From the NCBI RefSeq assembly GCF_013280595.1, contig NZ_JAAATY010000007.1:248001-312000 (forward strand): a stretch of DNA of 64,000 nucleotides, read 5' to 3'. Shown in pieces: positions 43,590 to 53,739 of the stretch; within the stretch, counting starts at the first letter, position 1; every line of letters starts with the position of its first letter. The DNA is from Kibdelosporangium persicum (GTDB taxonomy: Bacteria > Actinomycetota > Actinomycetes > Mycobacteriales > Pseudonocardiaceae). Under the pieces are notes generated by a model that was not told where the DNA came from, searched no databases, and saw only the letters and a list, made by a program, of their open reading frames with translations. The translations under genes and the position numbers were made by a program.

Positions 43590-44042
43590 GTGTCGGTCCG
43601 GCGGATTCCGCCGTCCGGTCTTGGTTCCCAGGCAGCGGCGCTGCTGCCTAGCGTTGCTGAGGGCTATGGGCGTTCGGTGTCTGTGCCGACCGAGGCTCTG
43701 CAGGCCGCGGCTCACGCTGCGGGCGATGACATGCGCTCGTTACGGTCGCATCTGGAGCGGCAGGGGGTGTCTCAGGACGTGGCCCACCTGGTCGCGGTCA
43801 TGAATCAGGACACTGTCGGTACCGCCCAGTTCGGCATGACGGTCTGCGTCGGTGACCGGGTTCGTCGTGCCGAGCACGTCATCGGCTGGTGGGCCACCAA
43901 GACCGGCGGCTACCTCGCTCAGCAACGCCGAAGCTCGTCCAACGAGTGCTGGACGACGATGACGCCTGCCGGCAATGCCAAGCTGGCACACCAGATCGAC
44001 TCGGAACTCGCCCGGCTCAGCAGGCAGGCTGGTGTGCAGTGA
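43590..44042 (+). pseudogene. Truncated EspG-family (ESX-associated) protein
   Basis: About 150 C-terminal residues of an ESX secretion-associated EspG protein. Landmarks are GRSVSVPTEALQAA, GTAQFGMTVCVGDRVRR and TGGYLAQQRR followed by ECWTTMTP. A full EspG is about 250 residues; the first 100 are absent and the upstream sequence is a different broken gene. No other ESX component is in the window, so it is probably nonfunctional. Confidence 0.6.
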
Positions 44043-44062
44043 CGCAGCATGCCCGACGACCT

Positions 44063-44371
44063 TCATTCGCGTTTTCGTAGTGCGTAGTCGGGCACGAGTT
44101 GGTCGTGGACCTCGAGTTTGTCTCGTCGGCCGTCGGCGTAGGGGATGGCGAAGTTGACCACACCGAGCCAGTTGCCTTTCACGGTGGGCCACCAGCCGTA
44201 CAGGAAGCCGTGGACTTCGCCGGTCATGTCCAGGCCGTGGGCGATGGTGTGGACGGGTGCGCCGCGGACGCGGACATAGATCCAGTCCAAGCGCACCCAG
44301 ACGGGCGTCAAGACAGGGTGCCGGCCGTGTAAGTCGTCGCCTTCCCAGCGGGTGTAGGGGCTGTTGATCAC
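44063..44371 (-). CDS. Hypothetical protein
   Basis: A 102-residue protein rich in tryptophan and tyrosine (VRLDWIYVRVRGAPVHTIAH, GFLYGWWPTVKGNWLGVVNF), probably a small beta-sheet domain. The GTG at 44371 is the likely start, since earlier codons overlap the previous gene in another frame. The ribosome site is weak. It lies 19 bases after the gene at 44391 and is probably co-transcribed. No family is recognised. Confidence 0.55.
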   Translation of the reverse strand: MINSPYTRWEGDDLHGRHPVLTPVWVRLDWIYVRVRGAPVHTIAHGLDMTGEVHGFLYGWWPTVKGNWLGVVNFAIPYADGRRDKLEVHDQLVPDYALRKRE

Positions 44372-44390
44372 GGGACTGCGCTCAGCCGAG

Positions 44391-44702
44391 CTAGGCCAGC
44401 GGTGTGTCGGTGAGCAGGTGGGCGTAGGGCGTGTTGTTGAACTCCGCCGATTCGGCCTGGCGGCCGTCTGTGGTGAAGGTCCAGGTGTGGTTCGGCCTGT
44501 CGTCGGTGACGCAGGACTGGCAGGTGACATGCAGGGTGCGGTCGGTTTCGTAGATCCGGTAGCCGGTGGCGCTCAGCTGGTGCAGTCCGCTAGGGCAGCG
44601 GGTGGGGACGAGGACTTGATGACCGTGACCTGCGGTGCGGTAGTGGGCAGGGCCGTGAGTCTGCTGGGCTTCGGTATCGCTGCTGGTCACGCGCGTCGTC
44701 AT
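44391..44702 (-). CDS. Hypothetical protein with possible zinc site
   Basis: A 103-residue protein with CPSGLHQL near residue 36 and CQSC near residue 61, spaced as in a zinc ribbon, and HTWTF after them. The start ATG is 11 bases upstream of the threonine-rich leader. It heads a two-gene unit with the gene at 44063. The function is unknown. Confidence 0.55.
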   Translation of the reverse strand: MTTRVTSSDTEAQQTHGPAHYRTAGHGHQVLVPTRCPSGLHQLSATGYRIYETDRTLHVTCQSCVTDDRPNHTWTFTTDGRQAESAEFNNTPYAHLLTDTPLA

Positions 44703-45032
44703 GCGGGACAGCGTAGCGCCGTTCGAACATATATTCGACTCCGGCGTAGGATTTGGCCCCTACGCTGCGGGGGAGGTTCGGTGTGTGTCGGGGTCAGGTC
44801 GCGCGTGCCACGGTGACGTGGTCGGTCTTGCCACGGCCAGCCTCAACGGCTAGTGCTCGCGGCCCATGAGGACACGCTCGATCGATCCAGTGGCGGCAGG
44901 TCACAGCACCTGTCCTCGCTCCCCACCCTCATCCGTCCAGCCTCGAACCGGGTCACCAACCGGGAGACTGACCCACGTCGGGCCCGCCGACGGCTACGGT
45001 GAGCTGCGGTGTTCGACGCTATCGTGCGGAGG
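44703..45032. other. Stretch without a supportable gene
   Basis: Upstream of the gene at 44391, with no convincing frame. It leads into the broken STAS gene. Confidence 0.4.
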
Positions 45033-45417
45033 GGGAGCCCATCCGAACCCGCACCATCGCCGTCCGCCGGGCTGCAGATCACCCACCATGTCGGGGAGGG
45101 GATCCGGTCGTTGTGGTTGCGGGCGAGATCGACGTGGAAACCGGGCCCGTGCTGGGCGACGCCGTGAGACAAGGTTGGACCAGGCGGCAGGCAGGCCGTG
45201 CGTCCTGGATCTGACGGCCATTACCTTCCTGAACTCGACCGGGCTCACGCTCTGTTGGACGCCACCCGGCACGCCTACGCCCGATGAGAACCGCTTCGCA
45301 TCGTGTCGATGCCAATTCGCCTGGTGATCAGGCCGATCAAGGTCAGGGGCCTCGACCGCGTGTTGGCGCTGTATCACAGCGTGGAGGAGGCACTCAACGT
45401 CGGCGGCCGGCCCTAGC
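45033..45417 (+). pseudogene. Frameshifted STAS-domain anti-sigma antagonist
   Basis: Three frames in succession give one protein: PVVVVAGEIDVETGPVLGDA, then RPCVLDLTAITFLNSTGLTL, then RLVIRPIKVRGLDRVLALY and HSVEEALNVGGRP before a stop. This is a STAS domain with the phosphorylatable serine of NSTGL. At least two frameshifts destroy it unless they are assembly errors. It converges on the broken GAF-ANTAR gene. Confidence 0.7.
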
Positions 45418-46225
45418 TGGGCGGTGGATCGAGTTCGTGGTGGCGGGTGGCCAGGGTGGTGGCGAGTTCCGCCAGTTTGACGTTGAGTTCCTGGGAGGCG
45501 CGGCGCAGGATGTCGAACGCCTCGTCGGCGCTGATCCCGCGACGGTTCATCAGGATGCCTTTGGCCTGCCCGATCACGTCGCGGGAGTCGATCGCGCGCC
45601 GCAGTTGCGCCTCCCGCAACGCGGCGAGTTCGACGGCCTGGTGCCGGCCAAGGCCAGCGAGGCGTGCGTGGCCAGCAGCAACGCGATATCCGCTGCCTCG
45701 CCGCGCAGGGCACCCGGCTCACGCGCGTAGATGTTCAGCGCGCCCGACAGCAGCGGCGGTTGAGCATCGGGCACCAGGACGGTGGACAACACCGCGTTGA
45801 AGCCACGTTCGGCGGCAGCGGCGCCGAACTTCGGCCAGGCTGGTGTGCGGGCGAGGTCGTCGTCGTACACATGGCCGGGTCCGGAAGCGCCGGGCAGCCT
45901 CCAGGCACGGGCCTTGTCGGGTGTCGTACTCCACCTGGTCGAGTTCGGTGGCCACCGGCGAAGTCTCCACTGGCGTGTGAAACGCGCCGTCGGCGGACCG
46001 CAGCGTGACCGAGACGAGGTCCGCGCCGGGCACGATCCGCTGCGCTGTCCACACGACTTGTTCGAGCACATCCGCGGTGGTGGAGGCGGCCCACAACGAG
46101 CGGGTCACGTGGGCGAACTCGGCCACCAGCGGGCTCGGGCTGGGATTGCCGACCCGGTGCTCGGCATCGTGGGCGTGCGCGACGAACTCGGCTCGGTCAC
46201 GAGCCCAGTCCTGCTCATCGGCCAT
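45413..46225 (-). pseudogene. Frameshifted GAF-ANTAR RNA-binding regulator
   Basis: An N-terminal GAF domain (LEQVVWTAQRIVPGADLVSV, YDTRQGPCLEA) continues in a second frame (WPKFGAAAAERGFNAVLSTV, LSGALNIYARE). It ends in a third with a clear ANTAR domain (DSRDVIGQAKGILMNRRGIS, AFDILRRASQELNVKLAEL). ANTAR proteins bind RNA hairpins as antiterminators. Frameshifts near 45890 and 45650 break it. The STAS and GAF-ANTAR genes decaying side by side suggest a lost signalling unit. Confidence 0.75.
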
Positions 46226-47122
46226 CTGCGATACCCGTGGTTTCCCCGTGCCCGGCGCCGGATCCTTGTGGGCACGGTCGTGATGGTGCCCCTCACGGCG
46301 CTACAGGATGGGTCGCGCTGCCGCCGCGGTGACCATAGCGATCACTACCCGGGCAGCGATCACGGTGACCAGACGGCCAACCCTACGCTGCTGAAGGCCG
46401 GAGCTACACCCGCCCGACCACCTGACGACCACCGCGAACGTAGCCAGCCGCCTGTCGCCGCTGCGCTCACCGTACGCGCTCCACCCATGACGGCACACCC
46501 TTTACTCGTGCCACAGACCCGCCTCGATGTCCGCGGCCGAGCTTGGCGATGAAGCAAGCCCGCTGGTCCTCGATCAGTCGCCAAGCAGGGGTAGAGCGGA
46601 GCCAGTCACCGTCGACGTGTTTTCGATGGCCCCGGCCTCGTGCCGTAGGTGAGCAGAGTCCCGGTCTTCCACGATCACCGGGATGCGTCGTAGCCGAAGC
46701 CAGAGGCCAACCGGTGCCGCACCATGTTGTTGCCCCATCAGTCCGCGGACCGCGCGGCACTTCGGGCCGGATGGTCGTCCGGCGCCGCAGGCGCCAGCAG
46801 GTCCCCGAAGGGACCGGGCGGACCCGAGTTCACGAGGCTGATGTCGAGTGGGGGTACCGAGTGCCCGCGTCCCGCCGTCGTCCCGGCGATGGGGACTGAG
46901 TGGCTTCCGGAGTGAATCGCTCTGCCGGGTGTCGGTGAGGCCGCATCAGGCGGCGAACGGTTACGCCGTCGTGGCCAGGCCGCCGCAGCTCTGCGGTGAC
47001 CGAAGCGGGTGGGTGAGAGCGAACAGGACGTCGCGGTAGCCGGATATCAACCAGCGTGGCCATCGCGGCGCCTAGCGTGCCAGCGGGATAAGCAAACGCG
47101 AGGGCGATAGCCGAGACACCGG
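46226..47122. other. Long stretch without a supportable gene
   Basis: About 900 bases with many short open frames but no domain, ribosome site or conserved-looking segment that I can defend. It may be further decayed sequence. Confidence 0.4.
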
Positions 47123-50100
47123 CTACGTCAGTTTCACGACAAAGACGTCCTTCAACCGCCGCTTTCTGAAGTCGGCGACGATACCGGCCTCCCTGAGGTG
47201 ATCGAAGACTGTCCGGTGCGTCTCGTCAGCGGGCACGTCGAACTCGTCTGTGGCGCGGCTGATCAGATTGCTGTACGGCTCTCCCAACTCCGTCAGCACT
47301 GCAACGACCTCGGGTGCTGGCATGGGTGAGGCGGCAGCCAGCAGTTGTAGCGTGAGGTTCTTGTCGCGCGTGGCCGTCGCAACTCGGCGAACTTGGTCGA
47401 GGGGAAGTGTCCGCCCACGGGTAAAGGCATAGCGCCCTGCGGCCGAAAGCGCAGCGGTATCGTTGCCGGGTACGTACTGCGCGAGATTGTCGACGACTTT
47501 GTCGCAAGCCTGTCCCGGTACCACGTGACTGCCGAGGAGGTCTTTGACGAAGCCATTGATCAGTTCGGGCGTCATGAACTCCACGAAGTTCTCCGACTTC
47601 GCGATCGCAGGCTCGATGGCTTCCCAACCGGCAGTGCGGAACTGCGCGAAGGACTCCAGGGAGTCATCGACGAGATCGTGTTCGAGCAGGAGTGCCAGGA
47701 AGTCACCGGCCTCGGGTTTGATCTCCCCGGGCGATATGTAGTGGTCGAGTTGTAGGCTCACCACCAGGTTGACCCTCTGGCGAGCTTCGGGGATGGTGTC
47801 AGTCGCATTGAGGACGTCGATGGCGACGTTGAGCCGGACAGTTGCGTCCTCGCCAGCGTCGTCGATGCTGCCGGTCTGGACGAGTAGGTCGGCGAGGCTT
47901 TGATCGATAGAGCCGAGCGAGTCGCGGTAGGCCCGCACATTTCGAAGAGTCGAGCGAAAGAGGCGGTGTGCCGCGAGGTCAGGCCAGAACAATGGGGGAG
48001 CGGAGTCCAGGCGCTCCAGTCGACTATCTGGCGCGGCCATCGCGATGAGTTCCCGAACGTGGTCGATGTCCCAGGTTTCGGCGACGTCAGGGAGCACTTC
48101 GGCGAGGGTCGTCTCGGTAAGGACCGAGTACGGGGTGTGGCTGTCGTTCTCCACCGCTGCCAGGTACTCGTTCGGCCTCCGACGGCAGAGGGCGTACACG
48201 TCTGCGTTCTGGCATACCCGGTCGAAACTGACGTCTCCGGTGACACCAAGAGCCTCGCGCAGGTTGTCGGCCGTGAGGAGGTACAGGTGTTCGTGCACGA
48301 CGCGATTCCGAATCGCCTCGTCCAGCCCCGCGAGTCCGGGAAGGATGACTCCTGCCTTCTTGATGAGCGCGACGACTTTGTCAGCGACCGCATCGTCCTG
48401 GTGACTTGTGAAGACCGCCATGTCCAGGTAGTTCGCGACGATGAAGTCACGCACCTCAGGACCGAGTTCGTAAGTCTTGCCGTCCACGGCATCGCGGAGT
48501 GCAGCGTCAACGAGAGCGGGTCGAACATCCGCCGGGATACCCTCGTCTTGGACCAGATACGTGAACACGCCAGGCCAAGGACGTTTGCTCAGCAGGGCGG
48601 CAAAGCGCGCTCGTTCCGAACCGGAGTTGAGGTATGCCGCGAGGAACGCTTGTGCGGCGTCCCCGAAGTTCGAGGCGATGGTGTCGGCGACGTCTACCGC
48701 GCGATCGTCGTTCTGCTGGAGGAGGTAATCGACTATTTCGATGTTGTAGGCGCTGACCGTGCGCGAGAAGTCCGCTGTCGTCTCGGCAAGGAGGTTCGCG
48801 ATGGCCTCGGGCCCGCTGAACGTGTAGTCGATGTCCATCGTGTTGGTTTGCACGCTCTGCACAATGAAGTTGGCTACGTCGATTCCTGTGAAATCGCCGT
48901 AGAACTGTGCGGCATAGAGGGCGAAGTTGCGGTCCAGGTAGCCCTGCTTGACGAGATCCTGAGCAAGTCGCGACTTCATCGTCGCGTCGATGACGCTGGC
49001 GAAGGTCTTGTCGCCGTCCTCTGTGGACACGGTGAACCGGCTTTCGCGTGCAAGGTCCATGAAGTCTGCTCCTCGCAAGAACGTGATGTCCTCGTCGAGA
49101 CTTTTAAGGGCGGACTGACGCTCGATCTCGTCGATCTCGACCCACCGGTTCGCGTCCAACGCTTCCGGGAAGAGCGCTTGGATCTGGCTGCGGCTCAACT
49201 TGCCTACCTCGGCGTGCTGACTGCCGTTCGGGTCGGCGCAAGCCAGGATGGAGACCGCACGGGTCTCGGCGACAGCAGCCCAGAACTGGTACGAGTTCAT
49301 CTGGTCTCGGGAGTGCCGTGCCGAGCCGACAGAGAACTGTACGTGCGGCCAATGCGGGTAGGTGGAGGAGGCGGCTTTGACAGCCATCCCGAGCGCTTGC
49401 AACCGGTCGCCAAGCTGCTCGGCCATCGACGCCATCGACTTGTGCCTAGTTGGCTCGTTCAGTAGGTCGCGCTTGCGGGCCTCGCAGGCGTCGATGGCTG
49501 TGCGTACAAGTTCCCGACGCCGGTCGTAGAGCACGTCGAGGTCGCTGTTGCGGCGGGAGATCTCCTCGAAGTCTTCGAGGTGAAAGTTTTTGTAGGCAAC
49601 GAGCGCGAAGAGGATGCTGGCGGACAGGCCTGGAGCGGTCTTACCGGAGGTGAGTAGTCGCTCAGCGAATACCGCGTACTCGTTGCAGATGTTCCTCAGC
49701 AGTCGCATGTCGGTGGCGTGCTGAGCAACGAGTGTTACGAGGGACCGATCGATGCCGGTGAAGCCGCTGGCCTTGAGCAGGTCGGCGAGGAGTTCGCGTG
49801 CGTTTCGGTGCGAGATGAACGGAACGAGTGGGATGACGACGTCGAAGAACTTCGTTCGGTTGGCGCGCGCGGTCTCGGCGGTCGCAGCGTCGTCGTTCAA
49901 CTTCGTGGAGTCGGAGCCCAACCGCTCGAACAGGCTGTCCTTGATGGCGTAGATGAACCGAAGGGGTTCTCCCTTCCTGTGGCGCTTGGCCGTGTGGTTG
50001 AGGAGGGTGTTCAACTCTCGCAGTGCCTCGAAGATGTGTGGGTCGTCGAAGCGGTCAAGGTCCTCGAAGATGACGATGTCGGGCGAGACCTCGTCGAAGA

Positions 50101-50842
50101 AGTAGACGATTTCTTCCAGGTACTCGTCGAAGTAGGTCGAGGTGCGCTGTGTCAACTTCACCGCGGCCCCAGCCGCTGACACATCGGAGAGGACGAAACG
50201 GCCGTAGATGGTCCGTCTCAGCGCGGCGAGAACTATGACGACGAGGGCGGCGAAGGCGAGCCACGACAACACGCGGACCAGCCAGTGCTGGCCGGGTCCC
50301 GTTCCAGCCACGGCCGGTAGCCATCCGAGGAGCGCCAGAATCGAACCGACCACGCCGACTGCGATACTCGCTTCAACAGCCGCGCGCTTTCGCGAGAGCG
50401 GGACGATGCGATTGAAGCGTGAGAAGGCAAACTTGCGGGGAGCCGCCCGGTATAGGAGTTGTTTGACGAGCTCTTTCTGGATTCGATTGGTGAGGGTCAC
50501 GCCCTCAGAGTTGGGTCCGAGGGTCGAGATCGCTATGCGCAGCGTCTTGTTCTTGTTCGTGACCTCGAACTCGTCGAGAACGCTGGACTTACCCGTCCCG
50601 TATCGGCCCGTGAGCGCTATGTTGAGATTCTTCGGCTTCTCGACTGCCTCTTGGAGATGCCGCAGGTATGTCACGTGCTGCTCGGGCACGTAACGCGAAG
50701 CCAACGATTCCAGCGCAAGGGAACCAGGGATGGGCGCGGGTGTAGCAGAACCGCCTCCCCTGTCGGCACCACCGGACACACCGGCGTCTCCATTAACTCC
50801 GGAGTCATCGGCTGGTTGATGCACATCGTCAGCGTTGATCAT
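47123..50842 (-). CDS. YobI-family P-loop NTPase
   Basis: A 1239-residue protein. A disordered glycine/proline-rich start is followed by Walker A ALTGRYGTGKSS (about 76-87). Two membrane helices lie near 165-190 and 205-225. The acidic Walker B is IVIFEDLDRFDDPHIFEALR, as in KAP/YobI NTPases. The last 700 residues are helical with no known domain. The family is linked to phage defence islands and thought to sense and respond at the membrane (family knowledge, limited). The ATG at 50842 has GAGGA upstream; the frame is open further up. Confidence 0.8.
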   Translation of the reverse strand: MINADDVHQPADDSGVNGDAGVSGGADRGGGSATPAPIPGSLALESLASRYVPEQHVTYLRHLQEAVEKPKNLNIALTGRYGTGKSSVLDEFEVTNKNKTLRIAISTLGPNSEGVTLTNRIQKELVKQLLYRAAPRKFAFSRFNRIVPLSRKRAAVEASIAVGVVGSILALLGWLPAVAGTGPGQHWLVRVLSWLAFAALVVIVLAALRRTIYGRFVLSDVSAAGAAVKLTQRTSTYFDEYLEEIVYFFDEVSPDIVIFEDLDRFDDPHIFEALRELNTLLNHTAKRHRKGEPLRFIYAIKDSLFERLGSDSTKLNDDAATAETARANRTKFFDVVIPLVPFISHRNARELLADLLKASGFTGIDRSLVTLVAQHATDMRLLRNICNEYAVFAERLLTSGKTAPGLSASILFALVAYKNFHLEDFEEISRRNSDLDVLYDRRRELVRTAIDACEARKRDLLNEPTRHKSMASMAEQLGDRLQALGMAVKAASSTYPHWPHVQFSVGSARHSRDQMNSYQFWAAVAETRAVSILACADPNGSQHAEVGKLSRSQIQALFPEALDANRWVEIDEIERQSALKSLDEDITFLRGADFMDLARESRFTVSTEDGDKTFASVIDATMKSRLAQDLVKQGYLDRNFALYAAQFYGDFTGIDVANFIVQSVQTNTMDIDYTFSGPEAIANLLAETTADFSRTVSAYNIEIVDYLLQQNDDRAVDVADTIASNFGDAAQAFLAAYLNSGSERARFAALLSKRPWPGVFTYLVQDEGIPADVRPALVDAALRDAVDGKTYELGPEVRDFIVANYLDMAVFTSHQDDAVADKVVALIKKAGVILPGLAGLDEAIRNRVVHEHLYLLTADNLREALGVTGDVSFDRVCQNADVYALCRRRPNEYLAAVENDSHTPYSVLTETTLAEVLPDVAETWDIDHVRELIAMAAPDSRLERLDSAPPLFWPDLAAHRLFRSTLRNVRAYRDSLGSIDQSLADLLVQTGSIDDAGEDATVRLNVAIDVLNATDTIPEARQRVNLVVSLQLDHYISPGEIKPEAGDFLALLLEHDLVDDSLESFAQFRTAGWEAIEPAIAKSENFVEFMTPELINGFVKDLLGSHVVPGQACDKVVDNLAQYVPGNDTAALSAAGRYAFTRGRTLPLDQVRRVATATRDKNLTLQLLAAASPMPAPEVVAVLTELGEPYSNLISRATDEFDVPADETHRTVFDHLREAGIVADFRKRRLKDVFVVKLT

Positions 50843-51820
50843 CCCGGTTCCTCGACTGCTCGGTGGTTCTCGGTGTCCAACTGTGCTGACCGGTAGCGCA
50901 CGCCATCGGGGAGCACGCACTACGCGGCCATTCCTCGCCACTACGCTCGGCGGCCAACGCGCCGGACAGGCTCCAAGTGTGATGGCTCTCGTTCCAGTTC
51001 GGCCGACGACCCGCCGGTCAACCGCAGGTCACGCCATCAGGAGCTCTGACGGCCGCCTCTACGTTGAGCGGCCCGTGGCCAGCACGTCGAGCGCCACAAA
51101 GCGACCCGTCCGTCCCCACACGCGGCCAACACCACCGAGCACCAAGCGGTGGACCACGCCGCACGATCGTCGCCATGGCCCAGGATGTCTTTGGCCCGTG
51201 CAGTGGCCTTGCTCGCGAATGCGGCGACAGGAGGACAACATCGCCGAAGCTTTGGACATGGCAGGCGCGCGACCGGTACGCCGCCGTGGCGACCACTGGT
51301 AGAACAGGTTCAACTTGCCGTGTGAACGAGTCCGGCTGGTCCTGCCAGCCGTATGCCGGACAGCACCACCGAACCGGCCGGATCGCCGCCGACTGCGGTC
51401 AGTGGTGTCTGCGGCACCTTGCCGAGAACGCGGCGCCCGCCACGAGGGCATCGAAGAACGGATGGTGTCCGCAAACCTGCCACAGTCCACCCCGGTGCCG
51501 AGACCAACAGCCTCACCTGCGCCGCCGCATACCAGCGCGGGATGGAGCCACGGAGGCTGAGCGAGAAGCCTGCGATATCCGCAAGGATGCATTGTTAGCC
51601 AAGCTCAGTCGGCCGACGACGCAAATTCAGCGCTTGGCACGTCACGGTTACTCCGGTTGCCGAGCGGGAGCAACCGGAGTAACTGCGGGCACATACCAGG
51701 CCGGTCGAAAATAGGTCGACTCGTCAGGCACCGACATGGCGCAGGTTCGGAGTGGGCGACGACTGCGTTGTGGCCACGAATCGCCTACGGAGGTGTGACA
51801 CGAGCAGCCTACCGTCGTGA
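50843..51820. other. Long stretch without a supportable gene
   Basis: Nearly one kilobase with no convincing gene. Short remnants such as ACDIRKDALLAKL could be decayed coding sequence. It contains a strong hairpin at 51647-51683. Confidence 0.4.
51647..51683. repeat. Perfect 14-base inverted repeat
   Basis: GTTACTCCGGTTGC and GCAACCGGAGTAAC flank a nine-base loop. It is not next to a stop codon of a recognised gene, so it is either a terminator of a lost gene or the end of a mobile element. Confidence 0.7.
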
Positions 51821-52273
51821 TCAGGTCTCCGTCGGGGAGCGTGTCGGATCGTTCGTCGGATCAGCGGGGTTGGCTGCAGGTGCTTTGCTGTCCCCAGCAG
51901 CTAGGTCTGCGCCGCGGATCAGCGCTTCGCCGAGCTGGCGTGCTTCGGACGGTGTCAGATGCAGCTCGTCGATGCGACAGTGTGCCTCGTGCACGATTAC
52001 CAGGGGTGCGGCGTCCCGGACGTGCTGATCGAGCCGTGCGACAAGCTCGAATGGCACGTACCAAGGACCGTCCCCGGCTGGTGTGCGCTCGACAATCGTC
52101 GGCTCCTCCGTTGTCAGCACGATATGAGCCGACCAGTCGGACATGTGCCGCCGGTCGTCGACGAAGTCTGAGTCCTCATGCAGGTTGTCACACCAGGCGG
52201 GGCACGGTTCGGTTTTCCAATACGGGTGTGTCCGCGCCAACGTCTGGACGGAGGGAGGCTGTTTGGTCGTCAT
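51821..52273 (-). CDS. DUF6907-type protein
   Basis: A 150-residue protein with a CPAWCDNLHEDSD motif near residue 24, typical of DUF6907. VRDAAPLVIVHEAHCRID and a tail LTPSEARQLGEALIRGAD follow. The function is unknown; such genes are common on actinobacterial mobile elements. The start ATG overlaps the stop of the gene before it, and the two are homologous. Confidence 0.7.
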   Translation of the reverse strand: MTTKQPPSVQTLARTHPYWKTEPCPAWCDNLHEDSDFVDDRRHMSDWSAHIVLTTEEPTIVERTPAGDGPWYVPFELVARLDQHVRDAAPLVIVHEAHCRIDELHLTPSEARQLGEALIRGADLAAGDSKAPAANPADPTNDPTRSPTET

Positions 52274-52773
52274 CGCGCACCGCCACCTTCAGCGTGCCGT
52301 TGGGTGATGTCACGACGGACTTGGACGGCAGCCTCCTGGAGATGGGTGGCCATCGTGAGCGCCTCATCTGGCGACATCACGACGTCGTACGGCTCCTCGC
52401 CGTTGCAGTCGTTCTCCAAGGCGCGCAGGTGCACGACCGGGTCGCAGCCTTCGACGCTCTGCCCCAGGCCGACCTGGATCGTCAGCCCCCACTCGACGAA
52501 GATAGTCCGGACCCCCGCCCGGTGATAGCCGTCCCAGTGCCACACGCGGCTGTCGACGATCTGTGGCCGGACCAGGCACCAACCGGGCGAGCAGATGGTA
52601 TCCGGGTGCTCAGGCTCGCGCCGCTTCTCCTCGTTGAGCGCGGTCATCTGCTCTTGGCTGAGCGAGACGCCCACCCGGTTCAAGGCCGGTGCGGGCGAGG
52701 TCTGCCCGCTGTGTTCGATACACGGCGCCGTAACCGACCTGGTCGAAGCTTCCGTACTTGCGAGTATTGACAT
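52270..52773 (-). CDS. DUF6907-type protein, tandem paralogue
   Basis: A 167-residue protein with CSPGWCLVRPQIVDSRVWHWDG near residue 60 in place of the CPAWC motif, and the same ending pattern (MSPDEALTMATHLQEAAVQV). GGAGG precedes the ATG at 52773; a start at 52788 is possible. It overlaps the next gene in ATGA, so the pair is co-translated. The N-terminal 50 residues are extra relative to its partner. Confidence 0.65.
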   Translation of the reverse strand: MSILASTEASTRSVTAPCIEHSGQTSPAPALNRVGVSLSQEQMTALNEEKRREPEHPDTICSPGWCLVRPQIVDSRVWHWDGYHRAGVRTIFVEWGLTIQVGLGQSVEGCDPVVHLRALENDCNGEEPYDVVMSPDEALTMATHLQEAAVQVRRDITQRHAEGGGAR

Positions 52774-53026
52774 GGTTCTATCCTCCATTTGCTCATGCGT
52801 GTTCGTGAGACCACTCAGTCGCCGCGAAAGTGACTGGGTGGTCCTTCATACGACGGTCGATCTTGGCGGTCATTACGCGGAAGGGGGTTGGTTCGATCCG
52901 CTTCGGTGATCCACGCGTCCGGATCGTTTTGGTAGATCCGTTGCCGACCAATTGAGGATGTTGCTTACAGTAATGCGCCGAGCTTGCTGTTAATCACCCT
53001 TCGGAGTCGTTTCCGAACTTGGCGGG

Positions 53027-53263
53027 CTACTGATCTGCGGCACGTCCGGCACGCTCAGCCTTGGCCAGGTGCAGCGCCTCCGTGACGGCCGCAGAACTCA
53101 TCGAGCGCCGCTTGCTGGTCAGGGTTTTGACGGTCAAACTGAGTCCTGCGGCGGTAACGTCGCCGTGCAGCGAGTTCTCGGACCGAAAGCCGGTCGACAG
53201 TTGCAAGTCGATCGCCCCGATGGTCGTTTTGAGGCTGTCGTCGAGTTGCACCACGTCGAGCAC
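53027..53263 (-). CDS. Small hypothetical protein
   Basis: A 78-residue frame (MLDVVQLDDSLKTTIGAIDL) with plausible composition and a lysine/alanine-rich C-terminal helix (SSAAVTEALHLAKAERAG). No ribosome site or family is recognised, and it may be the end of a longer decayed gene. It would be read after the DUF6907 promoter region in the same direction. Confidence 0.3.
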   Translation of the reverse strand: MLDVVQLDDSLKTTIGAIDLQLSTGFRSENSLHGDVTAAGLSLTVKTLTSKRRSMSSAAVTEALHLAKAERAGRAADQ

Positions 53264-53739
53264 CCTGGTTGCCGCATCTTCCTGGCCGAGCGCGGCGTCG
53301 GGCCGTCCGGCCTAGCCCGGCGGGCCGAAGGCCGTCGGATAGGCAAGGTATCGTCGTCGGCATAGGCGGAGGCGTTCCAAGGTCGTGAGCAGCGCTTTCT
53401 ATGTGTCCTGGGCCAGTCGGCTTGCGGCGAGTCGGCTTGCAGTCTCGCGTCTCGGCAGCGGAGTTTTGAGGTCGAGTTGCTCGGTGTTTCCGTGGACGTC
53501 TCGATGAAGCTGCCGAATCTGCCGCGGGTCGGTTCGTCAGCGTCCTGGCATCCGAGCTTGTGTCCATTCGATGAAGTGTGAGCAGTACAGGCCTTGGCGG
53601 CGCACGATCACGCTCTTCTCGGCGTTGGTGGGTTTTCGTGCTCGGTGACGATCACCAGTTAGTGGGCTGGGATGAACACCCGCCGGGACGGTTGTGACGC
53701 CCTACCTAGGCCTGGCGCGGCTGCGGAAGAATCTGGGAG
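53264..53739. other. Stretch without a supportable gene
   Basis: Nothing supportable on either strand. It should hold the promoter of the NACHT gene at 53740. Confidence 0.4.
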
